Below, piece after piece: positions 9,961-24,462 of a stretch of 64,000 nucleotides of DNA. How positions within the stretch are numbered: position 1 is the first letter of the stretch; the number at the start of each line of letters is the position of its first letter. A model generated the notes under the pieces. That model did not search any database. It was not told the origin of the DNA and saw only the letters and a list, made by a program, of their open reading frames with translations. Origin of the DNA: Microvelia longipes (Eukaryota > Arthropoda > Insecta > Hemiptera > Veliidae); assembly GCA_018340805.1 (NCBI GenBank), contig JACMZG010001913.1:42548881-42612880 (forward strand), in the 5' to 3' direction. Position numbers and translations under genes: made by a program.

Positions 9961-11409
9961 AATACCTTGTAGCTGCTCTTCCGATTGGTACTCACTATTT
10001 TGTTAGAAATTTCACCTTTATACCAAGTTGATAACCAAACTTTCATATCACAGCACTTCTTTAAAGTGAAATTAGAAAAGAGCCACAGCACGATTTTTTT
10101 AAGTTCAAAAATTCATCCAATATTACAAGCAACTCTTCCGATTAGAACTATCTCCTACCATCATCAGAGCAACTTGGCTGTCACTTGGAAGAATTGCTGA
10201 TCGCTGACCCTGCGGAGGGTCAATCCATTGCCAACATTCCAGCTTGGTCGTTAGATCACGAAGACTACACCGTTACTTTGGGAACTACAGCCCTTTTTTC
10301 CAGCACTCTCAAAATGAGTCTTCCCAAGACGGAGCATCAAATGCCCCTAGAACATCTAGGGAAACCATGGTAATTTGCTCTTTCTTATCCAATGCAGATA
10401 AAATATGGTACCAGATGTGTCAAATTATTAAGAAACAAGTAATCAAACCCATCAAACCATTCATGACTTCATTCAGTGTTTACTCGTCATCATGTTAACA
10501 AAGCCATTTCTTGGGCATTGTCACTTCTCAACTACTTAGTCACAGCAAAACAATGGTTTCTATTGAGGACGAGTCATTCATGGTTAACTAGTCTTATCTC
10601 CAGGGTCCTCCTTATTCACTCTAACAGAGGAGATCAAATCGTAATTATTACAACAAAAACCATGCAATTTTTATATTAAATCAGTATGTTAACTTGTTTG
10701 CACGTGGTACGAATTTGAAGTAAATATTTACCACGCAGCTATTAATATAGCATTCATTTAGGTTCTTCGTTGGTTGTAAGAAGCTAATAAAATTATCATA
10801 AAACAAATCATTCCATATTGATTAAATCGGACTAGTGTATAAGAGCTGCTAAAAGATTGAACCTTGTATGGAACACCTAAAAGAATACTTGATACAAGTA
10901 CCTTTTAGTTGGAAAGCTGGGGCACTTTTCATATCAAAAATTCTTTTATGAAGCCAATGATTTTAAAGCCGACATTCTTCTCTTTGAATGCAGTTTACCT
11001 AACTCACATTCCCAAAGAACAAAGACGATTCGGGACGGGTTGAAAAGAAACAATGCTTTTAAAATTGAATGAAATACTCTCTTTGTCCACTTTTATGCCC
11101 CCCCCCCACCTACACTTTTTTCTATTGAATGCACAACAATGTTATATATTTGATATTTTCGAAGATTTAACAATAAAATTGAGTGTGAATTAATTAACTT
11201 ATAGCATACTTTAGTTTTGAGTCAACATCGTGTAATTTCTTTAAGATTTCTAATGATGTTTCTTTAGTAGAAGCAAAACGATGGAAACTTACATTTTCAG
11301 TCGTTATAAGAAGATAATAAGCTTTTTAACTTATTACTCAAACAAAATACCTCGAAATTTTCTCAAAACAATCCCATTCTTAGAGGCAGAAAGAGAAGTG
11401 ATAATTGGC
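9961..11409. other. Low-information stretch with overlapping short open frames, no recognised gene
   Basis: Positions 9985-10679 contain a chain of 62-84-codon open frames in two + frames and slightly higher G+C than the flanks. This could be a decayed retroelement, but no conserved motif could be matched. 10680-11409 is plain A+T-rich sequence with a C run near 11099. Confidence 0.35.
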
Positions 11410-11412
11410 TTT

Positions 11413-11635
11413 ATGATACTGTCACTTTGGCCGTGCGAAGCTGTCACTTTGGCTATACAACAGTGTCATTTTAGCCGTTTGCACGTTGAACATGCGGTAC
11501 TTTCACTTTGGCTGTTCGATAATTTCACTTTAGCCGTGCGATAATTTCACTTTAGCCGTGCGATAATTTCACTTTTGCCGTGCGATAATTTCACTTTAGC
11601 CGTGAGATACTGTGACTTTGACTATGCGAAACGCA
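11413..11635 (+). repeat. ~22-bp minisatellite, about 9-10 copies
   Basis: The core ATAATTTCACTTTAGCCGTG repeats with variants such as CTGTCACTTTGGCCGTGCGA. The last four copies are the most regular. Confidence 0.8.
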
Positions 11636-13820
11636 GGACGGAAAATAGTCAAAGATTAGATCTATCTCTGTTTAATCACTACATACAATAAAAACTTTTC
11701 AATTCTCTTTCACAACCACAATATTAATCACTTCTGTTCAACAAATAGAGCTTAATGCCCACTTGTAAAAATATCGTCAAAGGATAGAGATACCTTCGTC
11801 TAGCTTACTATTGTTAGAGATTGATAGTTAGAGAGAATCTATCAATCATCCTATAGTAAACCTATAGGATGATAAACCTTTAGTTTACCTGCATCTAACA
11901 ATAAAATTTTTAATCGCTTCTGTTAATCTAATAAGTCTATGCTTATTACTCGGTTTACTTAAATTTTTATAATCCATTATTGAAACAATCAAACAGCTAT
12001 ACTGATTTTCCAATTGTTGATATATTGCGTCTAGAAACTACTGTTCCATAAGATACAAAAATATTAATGAGCGGGTACGCTTCGAAATTGTTTGAATATT
12101 ACGTGCACTAGCGCCAGTATAGATTAATAATTTTTTTCCAATAAATTTAATAGGGGCGTAGTTAATTAACCTCTTTTTCTTAGAGATAAATTTAACCAAA
12201 ACTTGTTTTCCCTCTATCATTAAAATTATCAATTTATCTAGTGATTTATGTTTATATATTAATTTAGTTTATATAGCAATTTAGATTTATTTAGCAATTC
12301 AGGTGTTTATTCAGTTATTTATCTATGTATTGGTTTAGAATTATGATGACATATTGTATCCTTATGTAAGGTTTACCCAATAAATATAATCTTTATTATT
12401 AATGTTATTATTATTGTTATGTTTTGCAGATAATAAATTCTTGAGTTTTCTCAAAAAAAAAAAAAAATTTACGGGCTGGCACCATGTAAATAGTCTTGTT
12501 CTGATAAAGCTATTTTTATGGTTGGCTCTGACTTAAAAATTATCGGACAGGTCTGCGTGTATTTAGGATGGCTGCTTTTCGTGTGGTTATGAATAGGTTT
12601 TGATGGTAAGTTTATCAGTTTCAAACTATTGTGAATTTGTCTTTATATAACTCCAGTTGACGATATTATTAATAGTACTATATTAATAGTATTAATAATA
12701 TATATTAATAATATTAATAGCACTTGATTAATTTATTATTATCCTTTAAATTCTTAGCCTAGGCTAGTTTTAAAGAGTAAGGGACGGGGATTTCACCGAG
12801 TCACCTTCTCAATAAAAAACTAATTGTGGTCTCTGACCACAATTAGTGTGGTCTTAGTGACCACATAGGGTGGTAATTAGTCTGACACGCGACTGACTGT
12901 GTTGCATGCATATTTTTTAGTCATTTGAAGGCCTTTTGTACTATTGAGTACAATAGTAGTGTTTTTTTTAAATCTTTATGAAACATACTGTAGAAGGTTT
13001 GTAGGTACAAACCTTCAACAACCAAGGTTTGTAGAATAACTGCTTTTTGGATGAGCTTAATGAGATAAACCGGTATATCTATTTTTTTCTATATAAGAGG
13101 AAAATATTTTTTTTTAAATCTTATGAAATATTATTTATATTATTATTGTTATGCTAAATCAGGTGTGAGTTAAGAGAATCTGAACTCACCTGAACATGTA
13201 TAGTAAAGATACAGTTTACCTTCAATTTAAATCAAATGTAATATGGTACTTAATATTTTGGTTAAATTAATTACGGCTACCAACCAACTTTCAAAGTAAG
13301 TACTAAGTGCAGTTTGGTGTAAAACAAAGCATAACAACATAAAATCAGAAACTTTATCCTTTAAATCTTATCAACTACCTTGTTTCCCTTTTAGAAAATC
13401 TATGTTTGTAGTTCTATAAATAGTGCATAGTTAAAACCTTTTAAAATGGTTCTCTTGTTCAGCACCTCGTTAGGAAGGTAAAGTTAATAATTGAAAGCCA
13501 AATAGTGAGGCAGAGAGGCTGTGAAGTGTTTCTAAAAGCAAACCAAATATTCTCAGCCCAGTATTCTGACCCTGTGATACTCCTAACTAGACTAACCCTA
13601 GATTGCAAACCTCCTGGGTAGCTCTCATCTCCTACCAATCAATTTTTAATAACTAAGGATTTTTTAACTTCAAAGTTTCTAAACCAACATGATTATTAAT
13701 CCTTGAAAATATTTTATTGGTTATTATTTTTTAACTTAATACTGGTAAAGCTTAATAAAATATGAAATAAGTCTATGTGTTATAAATAGTATAAATAAAA
13801 AAGGTCTATTTTTATGTTTT
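11636..13820. other. A+T-rich stretch with small palindromes, no gene seen
   Basis: Notable are nested ATTAATA palindromes near 12665-12720, a perfect palindrome TAATTGTGGTCTCTGACCAC (continuing) near 12823-12847, and an A run at about 12455-12468. No ORF was recognised. Confidence 0.5.
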
Positions 13821-13824
13821 ATAA

Positions 13825-14078
13825 AAAGTATAATAAATAAACTACTATAAAACAAAATAGTATAAATAAATAAACTACTATAATAAACAAAATAGTATAA
13901 ATAAATAAACTACTATAATAAACAAAATAGTATAAATAAATAAACTACTATAATAAACAATAATAACAAAATAGTATAAATAAATAAACTACTATAATAA
14001 ACAAATAGTATAAATAAATAAACTATATAATAAACAAAATAGTATAAATAAATAACAACTATAATAAACAAAATAGTA
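13825..14078 (+). repeat. 35-bp minisatellite, about 7 copies
   Basis: The unit is composed of TATAAATAAATAAACTACTA plus TAATAAACAAAATAG, with small internal deletions. It is flanked on the left by related but decayed copies from about 13785. Confidence 0.85.
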
Positions 14079-14513
14079 TATTGGAAAAGAAATCCTCCTC
14101 TTAAATTTTGAATCGTACGGATTACATTAATGAAACTTGGGCAATTTTTTTGTGATTTTTTTGTGATGTAGTGAAATTTAAGAGTCCCATACAACACTGT
14201 ATTTTACAAAAAAAATAGAAGGTAAACTTCTAATGGGTTTTTTACTTCTTGGGGAAAATAAAATTTTCATTTTTCCTGTTCTTTGTTTTTGTATAAAACC
14301 GCTGTTGTGGATGAAATAAGTGCCTAAATTAAAAAAAAAAGCTCACTTAAAATTAAAGCTTAAGTATGGACATTAAAAAGAATTTGGCGCGAGAAAAAAT
14401 ACCGTATTTTTGACTTAAGAACACGTATCATTCTTCGCTTTACTCTTATTTAAAGGTATTTATAGTCACTAATGCTGCTAGATTTGGGAAAACCCTAATT
14501 ATCTTTTCTTAAC

Positions 14514-14520
14514 CCTTGTA
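14514..14520 (+). other. Left target-site duplication of the giant foldback element
   Basis: CCTTGTA lies immediately left of the terminal GGGTACTCAC and is repeated at 29288-29294 just outside the other terminus. An extra C on both sides makes 8 bp possible, depending on where the terminus is drawn. Confidence 0.75.
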
Positions 14521-14830
14521 GGGTACTCACTATTTCACCGAACTGCCGAATTTTTGCCGAACTTTTGCCGAACTATGTATAGCTAAGTGTATATGTAAAA
14601 AACGCTCAAAAATAAATAAAAATATCGTATAGATTGTCAAAAATATTAATATTTGTGTAATAGACTATAAATTAATATACTGTATTGCGGAATTTAACAT
14701 ACCTGTCGTGAAAGAAACATATATTATTTAACACAATACTTTATTAAAAAAATAATAATTATTTAACTATTGCTAACTATATGGTCTAATATAAAACACA
14801 AAAAATAGAAAATGTAAACATTGTAAACGT
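14521..14830 (+). repeat. Left terminal inverted repeat
   Basis: Within the first 60 bp the CCGAA(C) core occurs four times at about 10-14 bp spacing (CACCGAACTG, GCCGAATTTT, GCCGAACTTT, GCCGAACTAT). The rest is A+T-rich and merges into the first satellite monomer at about 14820. It is the mirror of 28985-29287. Confidence 0.85.
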
Positions 14831-17800
14831 ATACAGAGTAACAGCAGTAGTAACATACTGCAAATTAATAATTCTGCGTTGCGGCTTTAGTATAGTTCGG
14901 CAACAATGTATAGTTCGGCCGAACAATATAAAATTCTATATAAAATCAGGGGATTGTTGAAATTAAATAAAACTTTGTAAATGTATACAGAGTAACAGCA
15001 GTAGTAACATACTGCAAATTAATAATTCTGCGTTGCGGCTTTAGTATAGTTCGGCAACTATGTATAGTTCGGCCGAACATTATAAAATTCTATAGAAAAT
15101 CAGGGAATGGATGAAATTATATAAAACTTTATAAACGTATACAGAGTAACAGCAGTAGTAACATAATGCAAATTAATAATTATGCGTTGCGGCTTTAGTA
15201 TAGTTTGGCAACTTTGTATAGTTCGGCCGAACATTATAAAATTCTATATAAAAACAGGGGATTGTTGAAATAAAATAAAACTTTGTAAACTTATACAGAG
15301 TAACAGCAGTAGTAACATAATGCAAATTAATGATGCGGGTTTAGCATAGTTCGGCAACTTTGTGTAGTTCGGCCGAACATTATAAAATTCTATATAAAAT
15401 CAGGGGATTGTTGAAATTAAATAAAACTTTGTAAACGTATACAGAGTAACAGCAGTAGTAACATACTGCAAATTAATAATTATGCGTTGCGGCTTTAGTA
15501 TAGTTTGGCAACTATGTATAGTTCGGGCGAAATTATATAAAATTCTATATAAAATCAGGGAATGGTTGAAATTAAATAAAACTTTGTAAACGTATACAGA
15601 GTAACAGCAGTAGTAACATACTGCAAATTAATAATTCTGCGTTGCGGCTTTAGTATAGTTCGGCAACTTTGTATAGTTCGGCCGAACAATATAAAATTCT
15701 ATAAGATCAGGGGATTGTTGAAATTAAATAAAACTTTGTAAACGTATACAGAGTAACAGCTGTAGTAACATACTGCAAATTAATAATTCTGCGTTGCGGC
15801 TTTAGTATAGTTCGGCAACTATGTATAGTTCGGCCAAACTATATAAAATTCTATATAAAATCAGGGAATGTTTAAACTGAAATAAAACTTTGTAAACAAA
15901 TACAGAGTAACAGCAGTAGTAACATAATGCAAATTAATAATTCTGCGTTGCGGCTTTAGTATAGTTCGGCAACTATGTATAGTTCGGCCGAACTATATAA
16001 AATTCTATAAAAATCAGGGAATTGTTGAAATTAAATAAAACTTTGTAAACGTATACAGAGTAACAGCAGTAGTAACATACTGCAAATTAATAATTCTGCG
16101 TTGCGGCTTTAGTATAGTTCGGCAACTTTGTATAGTTCGGCCGAACATTAAAAATTCTATATAAAATCAGGGGATTGTTGAAATTAAATAAAACTTTGTA
16201 AACTTATACAGAGTAACAGCAGTAGTAACATAATGCAAATTAATGATGCTATATTGCGGGTTTAGCATAGTTCGGCAACTTTGTATAGTTCGGCCGAACT
16301 ATATAAAATTCTATATAAAATCAGGGGATTGTTGAAATTAAATAAAACATTGTCAACGTATACAGAGTAACAGCAGTGGTAACATACTGCAAATTAATAA
16401 TTATGCGTTGCGGCTTTAGTATAGTTCGGCAATATGTATAGTTCGGCCGAACTATATAAAATTCTATATAAAATCAGGGAATGGTTGAAATTAAATAAAA
16501 CTTTGTGAACAAATACAGAGTAACAGCGGTGTAACATACTGCAAATTAATAATTCTGCGTTGCGGCTTTAGTATAGTTCGGCAACTTTGTATAGTTCGGC
16601 CGAACATTAAAATTCTATATAAAATCAGGGATTGTTGAAATTAAATAAAACTTTGAAACGTATACAAAGTAACAGTAGTAACATAATGCAAATTAATAAT
16701 TCTGCGTTGCGGCTTTAGTATAGTTCGGCAACTATGTATAGTTCGGCCGAACTATATAAAATTCTATAAAAAATCAGGGAATGGTTGAACTGAAAAAAAA
16801 CTTTGTAAACGTATACAGAGTAACAGCAGTAGTAACATACTGCAAATTAATAATTCTGCGTTGCGTATTTAGTATAGTTCGGCAACTATGTATAGTTCGG
16901 CCGAACATTATAAAATTCTATATAACATCATGGAATGTTTAAACTGAAATAAAACTTTGTAAACTAATACAGAGTAACAGCAGTGGTAACATACTGCAAA
17001 TTAATAATTCTGCGTTGCGGCTTTAGTATAGTTCGGCAACTATGTATAGTTCGGCCGAACATTATAAATTCTATATAAATCATGGATGTTTAAACTGAAA
17101 TAAAACTTTGTAAACTAATACAGAGTAACAGCAGTGGTAACATACTGCAAATTAATAATTCTGCGTTGCGGCTTTAGTATAGTTCGGCAACTTTGTATAG
17201 TTCGGCCGAACTATATAAAATTCTATATAAAATCAGGGGATTGTTAAAATTAAATAAAACTTTGTAAACGTATACAGATTAACAGCAGTAGTAACATACT
17301 GCAAATTAATAATTCTGCGTTGCGGCTTTAGTATAGTTCGGCAACTATGTATAGTTTGGCCGAACTATATAAAATTCTATATAAAATCAGGGAATGTTTA
17401 AACTGAAATAAAACTTTGTAAACAAATACAGAGTAACAGCGGTGGTAACATAATGCAAATTAATAATTCTGCGTTGCGGCTTTAGTATAGTTCGGCAACT
17501 ATGTATAGTTCGGCCGAGCATTATAAAATTCTATACAAAATCAGGGAATGGTTGAAATTATATAAAACTTTGTAAACGTATACAGAGTAACAGCAGTGGT
17601 AACATACTGCAAATTAATAATTCTGCGTTGCGGCTTTAGTATAGTTTGGCAACTTTGTATAGTTCGGCCGAACATTATAAAATTCTATATAAAATCAGGG
17701 GATTGTTGAAATTAAATAAAACTTTGTAAACTTATACAGAGTAACAGCAGTGGTAACATACTGCAAATTAATAATTCTGCGTTGCGGCTTTAGTATAGTT

Positions 17801-20800
17801 CGGCAACTATGTATAGTTCGGCCGAGCATTATAAAATTCTATAGAAAATCAGGGAATGGTTGAAATTAAATAAAACTTTGTAAACGTATACAGAGTAACA
17901 GCAGTGGTAACATACTGCAAATTAATAATTCTGCGTTGCGGCTTTAGTATAGTTTGGCAACTTTGAATAGTTCGGCCGAACATTATAAAATTCTATATAA
18001 AATCAGGGGATTGTTGAAATTAAATAAAACTTTGTAAACTTATACAGAGTAACAGCAGTAGTAACATAATGCAAATTAATGATGCTATATTGCGGGTTTA
18101 GCATAGTTCGGCAACTTTGTATAGTTCGGCCGAACTATATAAAATTCTATATAAAATCAGGGGATTGTTGAAATTAAATAAAACATTGTCAACGTATACA
18201 GAGTAACAGCAGTGGTAACATACTGCAAATTAATAATTATGCGTTGCGGCTTTAGTATAGTTCGGCAACTATGTATAGTTCGGCCGAACTATATAAAATT
18301 CTATAAAAATCAGGGAATGGTTGAAATTAAATAAAACTTTGTGAACAAATACAGAGTAACAGCGGTGGTAACATAATGCAAATTAATAATTCTGCGTTGC
18401 GGCTTTAGTATAGTTCGGCAACTTTGTATAGTTCGGCCGAACATTATAAAATTCTATATAAAATCAGGGGATTGTTGAAATTAAATAAAACTTTGAAAAC
18501 GTATACAAAGTAACAGCAGTAGTAACATAATGCAAATTAATAATTCTGCGTTGCGGCTTTAGTATAGTTCGGCAACTTTGTATAGTTCGGCCGAACTATA
18601 TAAAATTCTATACAAAATCAGGGGATTGTTAAAATTAAATAAAACTTTGTAAATGTATACAGAGTAACAGCAGTAGTAACATACTGCAAATTAATAATTC
18701 TGCGTTGCGGCTTTAGTATAGTTCGGCAACTATGTATAGTTCGGCCGAACTATATAAAATTCTATAAAAATCAGGGAATGTTGAATGAAAAAAAACTTTG
18801 TAAACGTATACAGAGTAACAGCAGTAGTAAATACTGCAAATTAATAATTCTGCGTTGCGTATTTGTATAGTTCGGCAACTATGTATAGTTCGGCCGAACA
18901 TTATAAAATTCTATATAAATCATGGAATGTTTAAATGAAAATAAAACTTGTAAACGTATACAGAGTAACAGCAGTGGTAACATACTGCAAATTAATAATT
19001 CTGCGTTGCGGCTTTAGTATAGTTCGGCAACTTTGTACAGTTCGGCCGAACTAAATAACGGCCGAACTCTATATAAAATCAGGGGATTGTTGAAATTAAA
19101 TAAAACTTTGTAAATGTATACAGAGTAACAGCAGTAGTAACATACTGCAAATTAATAATTATGCGTTGCGGCTTTAGTATAGTTCGGCAACTATGTATAG
19201 TTCGGCCGAACATTATAAAATTCTATAGAAATCAGGGAATGGTTGAAATTAATAAAACTTTATAAACGTATACAGAGTAACAGCAGTAGTAACATACTGC
19301 AAATTAATAATTCTGCGTTGCGGCTTTAGTATAGTTCGGCAACTTTGTATAGTTCGGCCGAACTATAAAATTCTATAAAAATCAGGGAATGGTTGAAATT
19401 AAAAAAACTTTGTAAACGTATACAGAGTAACAGCAGTAGTAACATACTGCAAATTAATAATTCTGCGTTGCGTATTTAGTATAGTTCGGCAACTATGTAT
19501 AGTTCGGCCGAACATTATAAAATTCTATATAAATCAGGAATGTTTAAATGAAATAAAACTTTGTAAACTAATACAGAGTAACAGCAGTAGTAACATACTG
19601 CAAATTAATAATTCTGCGTTGCGGCTTTAGTATAGTTCGGCAACTATGTATAGTTCGGCCGAACATTATAAAATTCTATATAAATCATGGAATGTTAAAT
19701 GAAATAAAACTTTGTAAACTAATACAGAGTAACAGCAGTGGTAACATACTGCAAATTAATAATTCTGCGTTGCGGCTTTAGTATAGTTCGGCAACTTTGT
19801 ATAGTTCGGCCGAACTATATAAAATTCTATATAAAATCAGGGGATTGTTAAATTAAATAAAACTTTGTAAACGTATACAGAGTAACAGCAGTAGTAACAT
19901 ACTGCAAATTAATAATTCTGCGTTGCGGCTTTAGTATAGTTCGGCAACTATGTATAGTTCGGCCGAACTATATAAAATTCTATATAAAATCAGGGAATGT
20001 TTAAATGAAATAAAACTTTGTAAACAAATACAGAGTAAAGCAGTGGTAACATACTGCAAATTAATAATTCTGCGTTGCGGCTTTAGTATAGTTCGGCAAC
20101 TATGTATAGTTCGGCCGAACATTTAAAATTCTATATAAAATCAGGGAATGGTTGAAATTAAATAAAACTTTGTAAACGTATACAGAGTAACAGCAGTAGT
20201 AACATACTGCAAATTAATAATTCTGCGTTGCGGCTTTAGTATAGTTCGGCAACGATTAATAGTTCGGCCGAACATTAAAAATTCTATATAAAATCAGGGG
20301 ATTGTTGAAATTAAATAAAACTTTGTAAACGTATACAGAGTAACAGCAGTAGTAACATACTGCAAATTAATTCTGCGTTGCGGGTTTAGTATAGTTCGGC
20401 AACTTTGTATAGTTCGGCCGAACTATATAAAATTCTATATAAAATCAGGGGATTGTTGAAATTAAATAAAACTTGTAAACGTATACAGAGTAACAGCAGT
20501 GGTAACATACTGCAAATTAATAATTCTGCGTTGCGGCTTTAGTATAGTTCGGCAACTATGTATAGTTCGGCCGAACTATATAAAATTCTATATAAATCAG
20601 GGGATGTTTAAAATGAAATAAAACTTTGTAAACAAATACAGAGTAACAGCAGTGGTAACATACTGCAAATTAATAATTCTGCGTTGCGGCTTTAGTATAG
20701 TCGGCAACTATGTATAGTTCGGCCGAACATTATAAATTCTATATAAAATCAGGGATGGTTGAAATTAATAAAACTTTGTAAACGTATACAGAGTAACAGC

Positions 20801-23800
20801 AGTAGTAACATACTGCAAATTATAATTCTGCGTTGCGGCTTTAGTATAGTTCGGCAACTATGTATAGTTCGGCCGAACATTATAAAATTCTATATAAAAT
20901 CAGGGAATGGTTGAAATTAAATAAAACTTTGTAAACGTATACAGAGTAACAGCAGTGGTAACATACTGCAAATTAATAATTCTGCGTTGCGGCTTTAGTA
21001 TAGTTTGGCAACGATTAATAGTTCGGCCGAACATTATAAAATTCTATATAAAATCAGGGGATTGTTGAAATTAAATAAAACTTTGTAAACTTATACAGAG
21101 TAACAGCAGTAGTAACATAATGCAAATTAATGATGCTATATTGCGGGTTTAGCATAGTTCGGCAACTTGTATAGTTCGGCCGAACTATATAAAATTCTAT
21201 ATAAAATCAGGGGATTGTTGAAATTAAATAAAACTTTGTAAAAATACAGAGTAACAGCAGTGGTAACATACTGCAAATTAATAATTCTGCGTTGCGGCTT
21301 TAGTATAGTTCGGCAACTTTGTATAGTTCGGCCGAACTATATAAAATTCTATATAAAATCAGGGGATTGTTAAAATTAAATAAAACTTTGTAAATGTATA
21401 CAGATTAACAGCAGTAGTAACATACTGCAAATTAATAATTCTGCGTTGCGGCTTTAGTATAGTTCGGCAACTATGTATAGTTCGGCCGAACTATATAAAA
21501 TTCTATATAAAATCAGGGATGTTTAAACTGAAATAAAACTTTGTAAACAATACAGAGTAACAGCAGTGTAACATACTGCAAATTAATAATTCTGCGTTGC
21601 GGCTTTAGTATAGTTCGGCAACTATGTATAGTTCGGCCGAATTATAAAAATTCTATAAAAATCAGGGAATGGTTGAAATTAATAAAACTTTGTAAACGTA
21701 TACAGAGTAACAGCAGTGGTAACATACTGCAAATTAATAATTCTGCGTTGCGGCTTTAGTATAGTTTGGCAACTTTGTATAGTTCGGCCGAACATTATAA
21801 AATTCTATATAAAATCAGGGGATTGTTGAAATTAAATAAAACTTTGTAAACGTATACAGAGTAACAGCAGTAGTAACATACTGCAAATTAATATTCTGCG
21901 TTGCGGGTTTAGTATAGTTCGGCAACTTTGTATAGTTCGGCCGAACTATATAAAATTCTATATAAAATCAGGGGATTGTTGAAATTAAATAAAACTTGTA
22001 ACGTATACAGAGTAACAGCAGTAGTAACATACTGCAAATTAATAATTATGCGTTGCGGCTTTAGTATAGTTCGGCAACTATGTATAGTTCGGCCGAACTA
22101 TATAAAATTCTATAAAAAATCAGGGAATGGTTGAAATTAAATAAAACTTTGTGAACAAATACAGAGTAACAGCGGTGGTAACATAATGCAAATTAATAAT
22201 TCTGCGTTGCGGCTTTAGTATAGTTCGGCAACTTTGTATAGTTCGGCCGAACATTATAAAATTCTATATAAAATCAGGGATTGTTGAAATTAAATAAAAC
22301 TTTGTAAACGTATACAGAGTAACAGCAGTAGTAACATACTGCAAATTAATAATTCTGCGTTGCGGCTTTAGTATAGTTCGGCAATTTTGTATAGTTCGGC
22401 CGAACTATATAAAATTCTATAAAAAATCAGGGAATGGTTAAAATTAAATAAAACTTTGTAAATGTATACAGAGTAACAGCAGTAGTAACATACTGCAAAT
22501 TAATAATTCTGCGTTGCGGCTTTAGTATAGTTCGGCAACTATGTATAGTTCGGCCGAACTATATAAAATTCTATAAAAAATCAGGGAATGGTTGAACTGA
22601 AAAAAAACTTTGTAAACGTATACAGAGTAACAGCAGTAGTAACATACTGCAAATTAATAATTCTGCGTTGCGTATTTAGTATAGTTCGGCAACTATGTAT
22701 AGTTCGGCCGAACATTATAAAATTCTATATAAATCATGGAATGTTAAACTGAAATAAAACTTTGTAAACCTAATACAGAGTAACAGCAGTGGTAACATAC
22801 TGCAAATTAATAATTCTGCGTTGCGGCTTTAGTATAGTTCGGCAACTTTGTATAGTTCGGCTGAACTAAATAAAATCTATATAAAATCAGGGATTGTTGA
22901 AATTAAATAAAACTTTGTAAACGTATACAGAGTAACAGCAGTAGTAACATACTGCAAATTAATAATTCTGCGTTGCGGCTTTAGTATATTCGGCAACTTT
23001 GTATAGTTCGGCCGAACTATTTAAAATTTTATATAAATCATGAGATTGTTGAAATTAAATAAAACTTGTAAACGTATACAGAGTAACAGCAGTAGTAACA
23101 TACTGCAAATTAATAATTCTGCGTTGCGTTTAGTATAGTTCGGCAACTATGTATAGTTCGGCCGAACATTATAAAATTCTATATAAATCATGGAATGTTT
23201 AAACTGAAATAAAACTTTGTAAACTATACAGAGTAACAGTGGTAACATACTGCAAATTAATAATTCTGCGTTGCGGCTTTAGTATATTTCGGCAACTTTG
23301 TATAGTTCGGCTGAACTATTTAAAATTTTATATAATCATGGATTGTTGAAATTAAATAAAACTTGTAAACGTATACAGAGTAACAGCAGTAGTAACATAC
23401 TGCAAATTAATAATTCTGCGTTGCGTTTAGTATAGTTCGGCAACTATGTATAGTTCGGCCGAACATTATAAAATTCTATATAAATCATGGAATGTTTAAA
23501 CTGAAATAAAACTTTGTAAACTAATACAGAGTAACAGCAGTGGTAACATACTGCAAATTAATAATTCTGCGTTGCGGCTTTAGTATAGTTCGGCAACTTT
23601 GTACAGTTCGGCTGAACTAAATAACGGCCGAACTCTATATAAAATCAGGGGATTGTTGAAATTAAATAAAACTTTGTAACTATATACAGAGTAACAGCAG
23701 TAGTAACATACTGCAAATTAATAATTCTGCGTTGCGGCTTTAGTATATTTCGGCAACTTTGTATAGTTCGGCTGAACTATTTAAAATTTTATATAATATC

Positions 23801-24105
23801 ATGAGATTGTTGAAATTAAATAAAACATAGTAACCATATAAAATGTAACAGCCCTAGTAACATCCTGCTAATTAATAATGTTAGGTTGCGGGTTTAGTAT
23901 AGTTTGGCAGCTTTGTATAGTTCGGCCACACTATATAAAATTCTATATTAAATCAGGGGATTGTTGAATTTAAATAAAACTTAGTAAACATATAGAAGCA
24001 AAAGTTATATACTGCAAATTAATGATGCTATATTGCGGGTTTAGTTTAGTTTGGCGAAAGTATATAAATTTCTATATAAAATTAGGGGATTGTTGAAATT
24101 AAATG
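14830..24105 (+). repeat. 154-bp satellite, left arm array, about 60 copies
   Basis: Each monomer contains CAGAGTAACAGCAGTAGTAA, TTCTGCGTTGCGGCTTTAGT, GTTCGGCAACTATGTATAG and the palindrome ATAGTTCGGCCGAACTAT. Several subtypes alternate: ATCAGGGGATTGTTG, ATCATGGAATGTTTAAACTG and TGATGCTATATTGCGGG. Copies at the inner edge (23800-24105) are the most diverged, as expected for an array homogenised from the middle. Open frames inside it (e.g. near 18.7, 19.9 and 21.9 kb) are incidental. Confidence 0.95.
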
Positions 24106-24462
24106 AATCTGCATCTGCTAGATGTAGATGCTGATTTAAGGGGCAAGAATGATGTCAAAATCTCTATTTTTCATAAATTGAAAACATCAATATAACAACA
24201 ATAATAATAATTAAATCGCGTTTCCTTAGAGAGCGCGACATGAGGAATGACATTCCAAGAAGCTGCATTGTAGCAACCAAGGATTTAAAAATTTCTCACC
24301 TATTAGAAATTGGATCCAGGGATGCTACAGCAGCTATCTTGGAATGTAAGGTTAATGGCCAACTCTCCAACATCCATTGGTGGTGAGTCTATACTTAACG
24401 TATGACTCTGCCACCCCTCCCTCTTCGGAAGAGATGTGTAGAGTGGTTGGATAAGCCGAGGA
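24106..24462 (+). other. Junction between left satellite arm and Ty3/gypsy fragment
   Basis: Unique sequence. In one + frame 24260-24365 reads as a plausible protein segment (…ATKDLKISHLLEIG…), perhaps upstream gag-pol, but it is broken and could not be assigned. No LTR was seen on this side. Confidence 0.4.

Noticed and set aside
9985..10679. Overlapping + frames as a host gene
   Set aside because: Each is short, in competing frames, without splice signals or recognisable domains; reported only as an unassigned stretch.
18713..22134. Open frames of 62-68 codons repeated in the giant array
   Set aside because: They follow the 154-bp monomer, are broken by its indels and have no conserved start or end.
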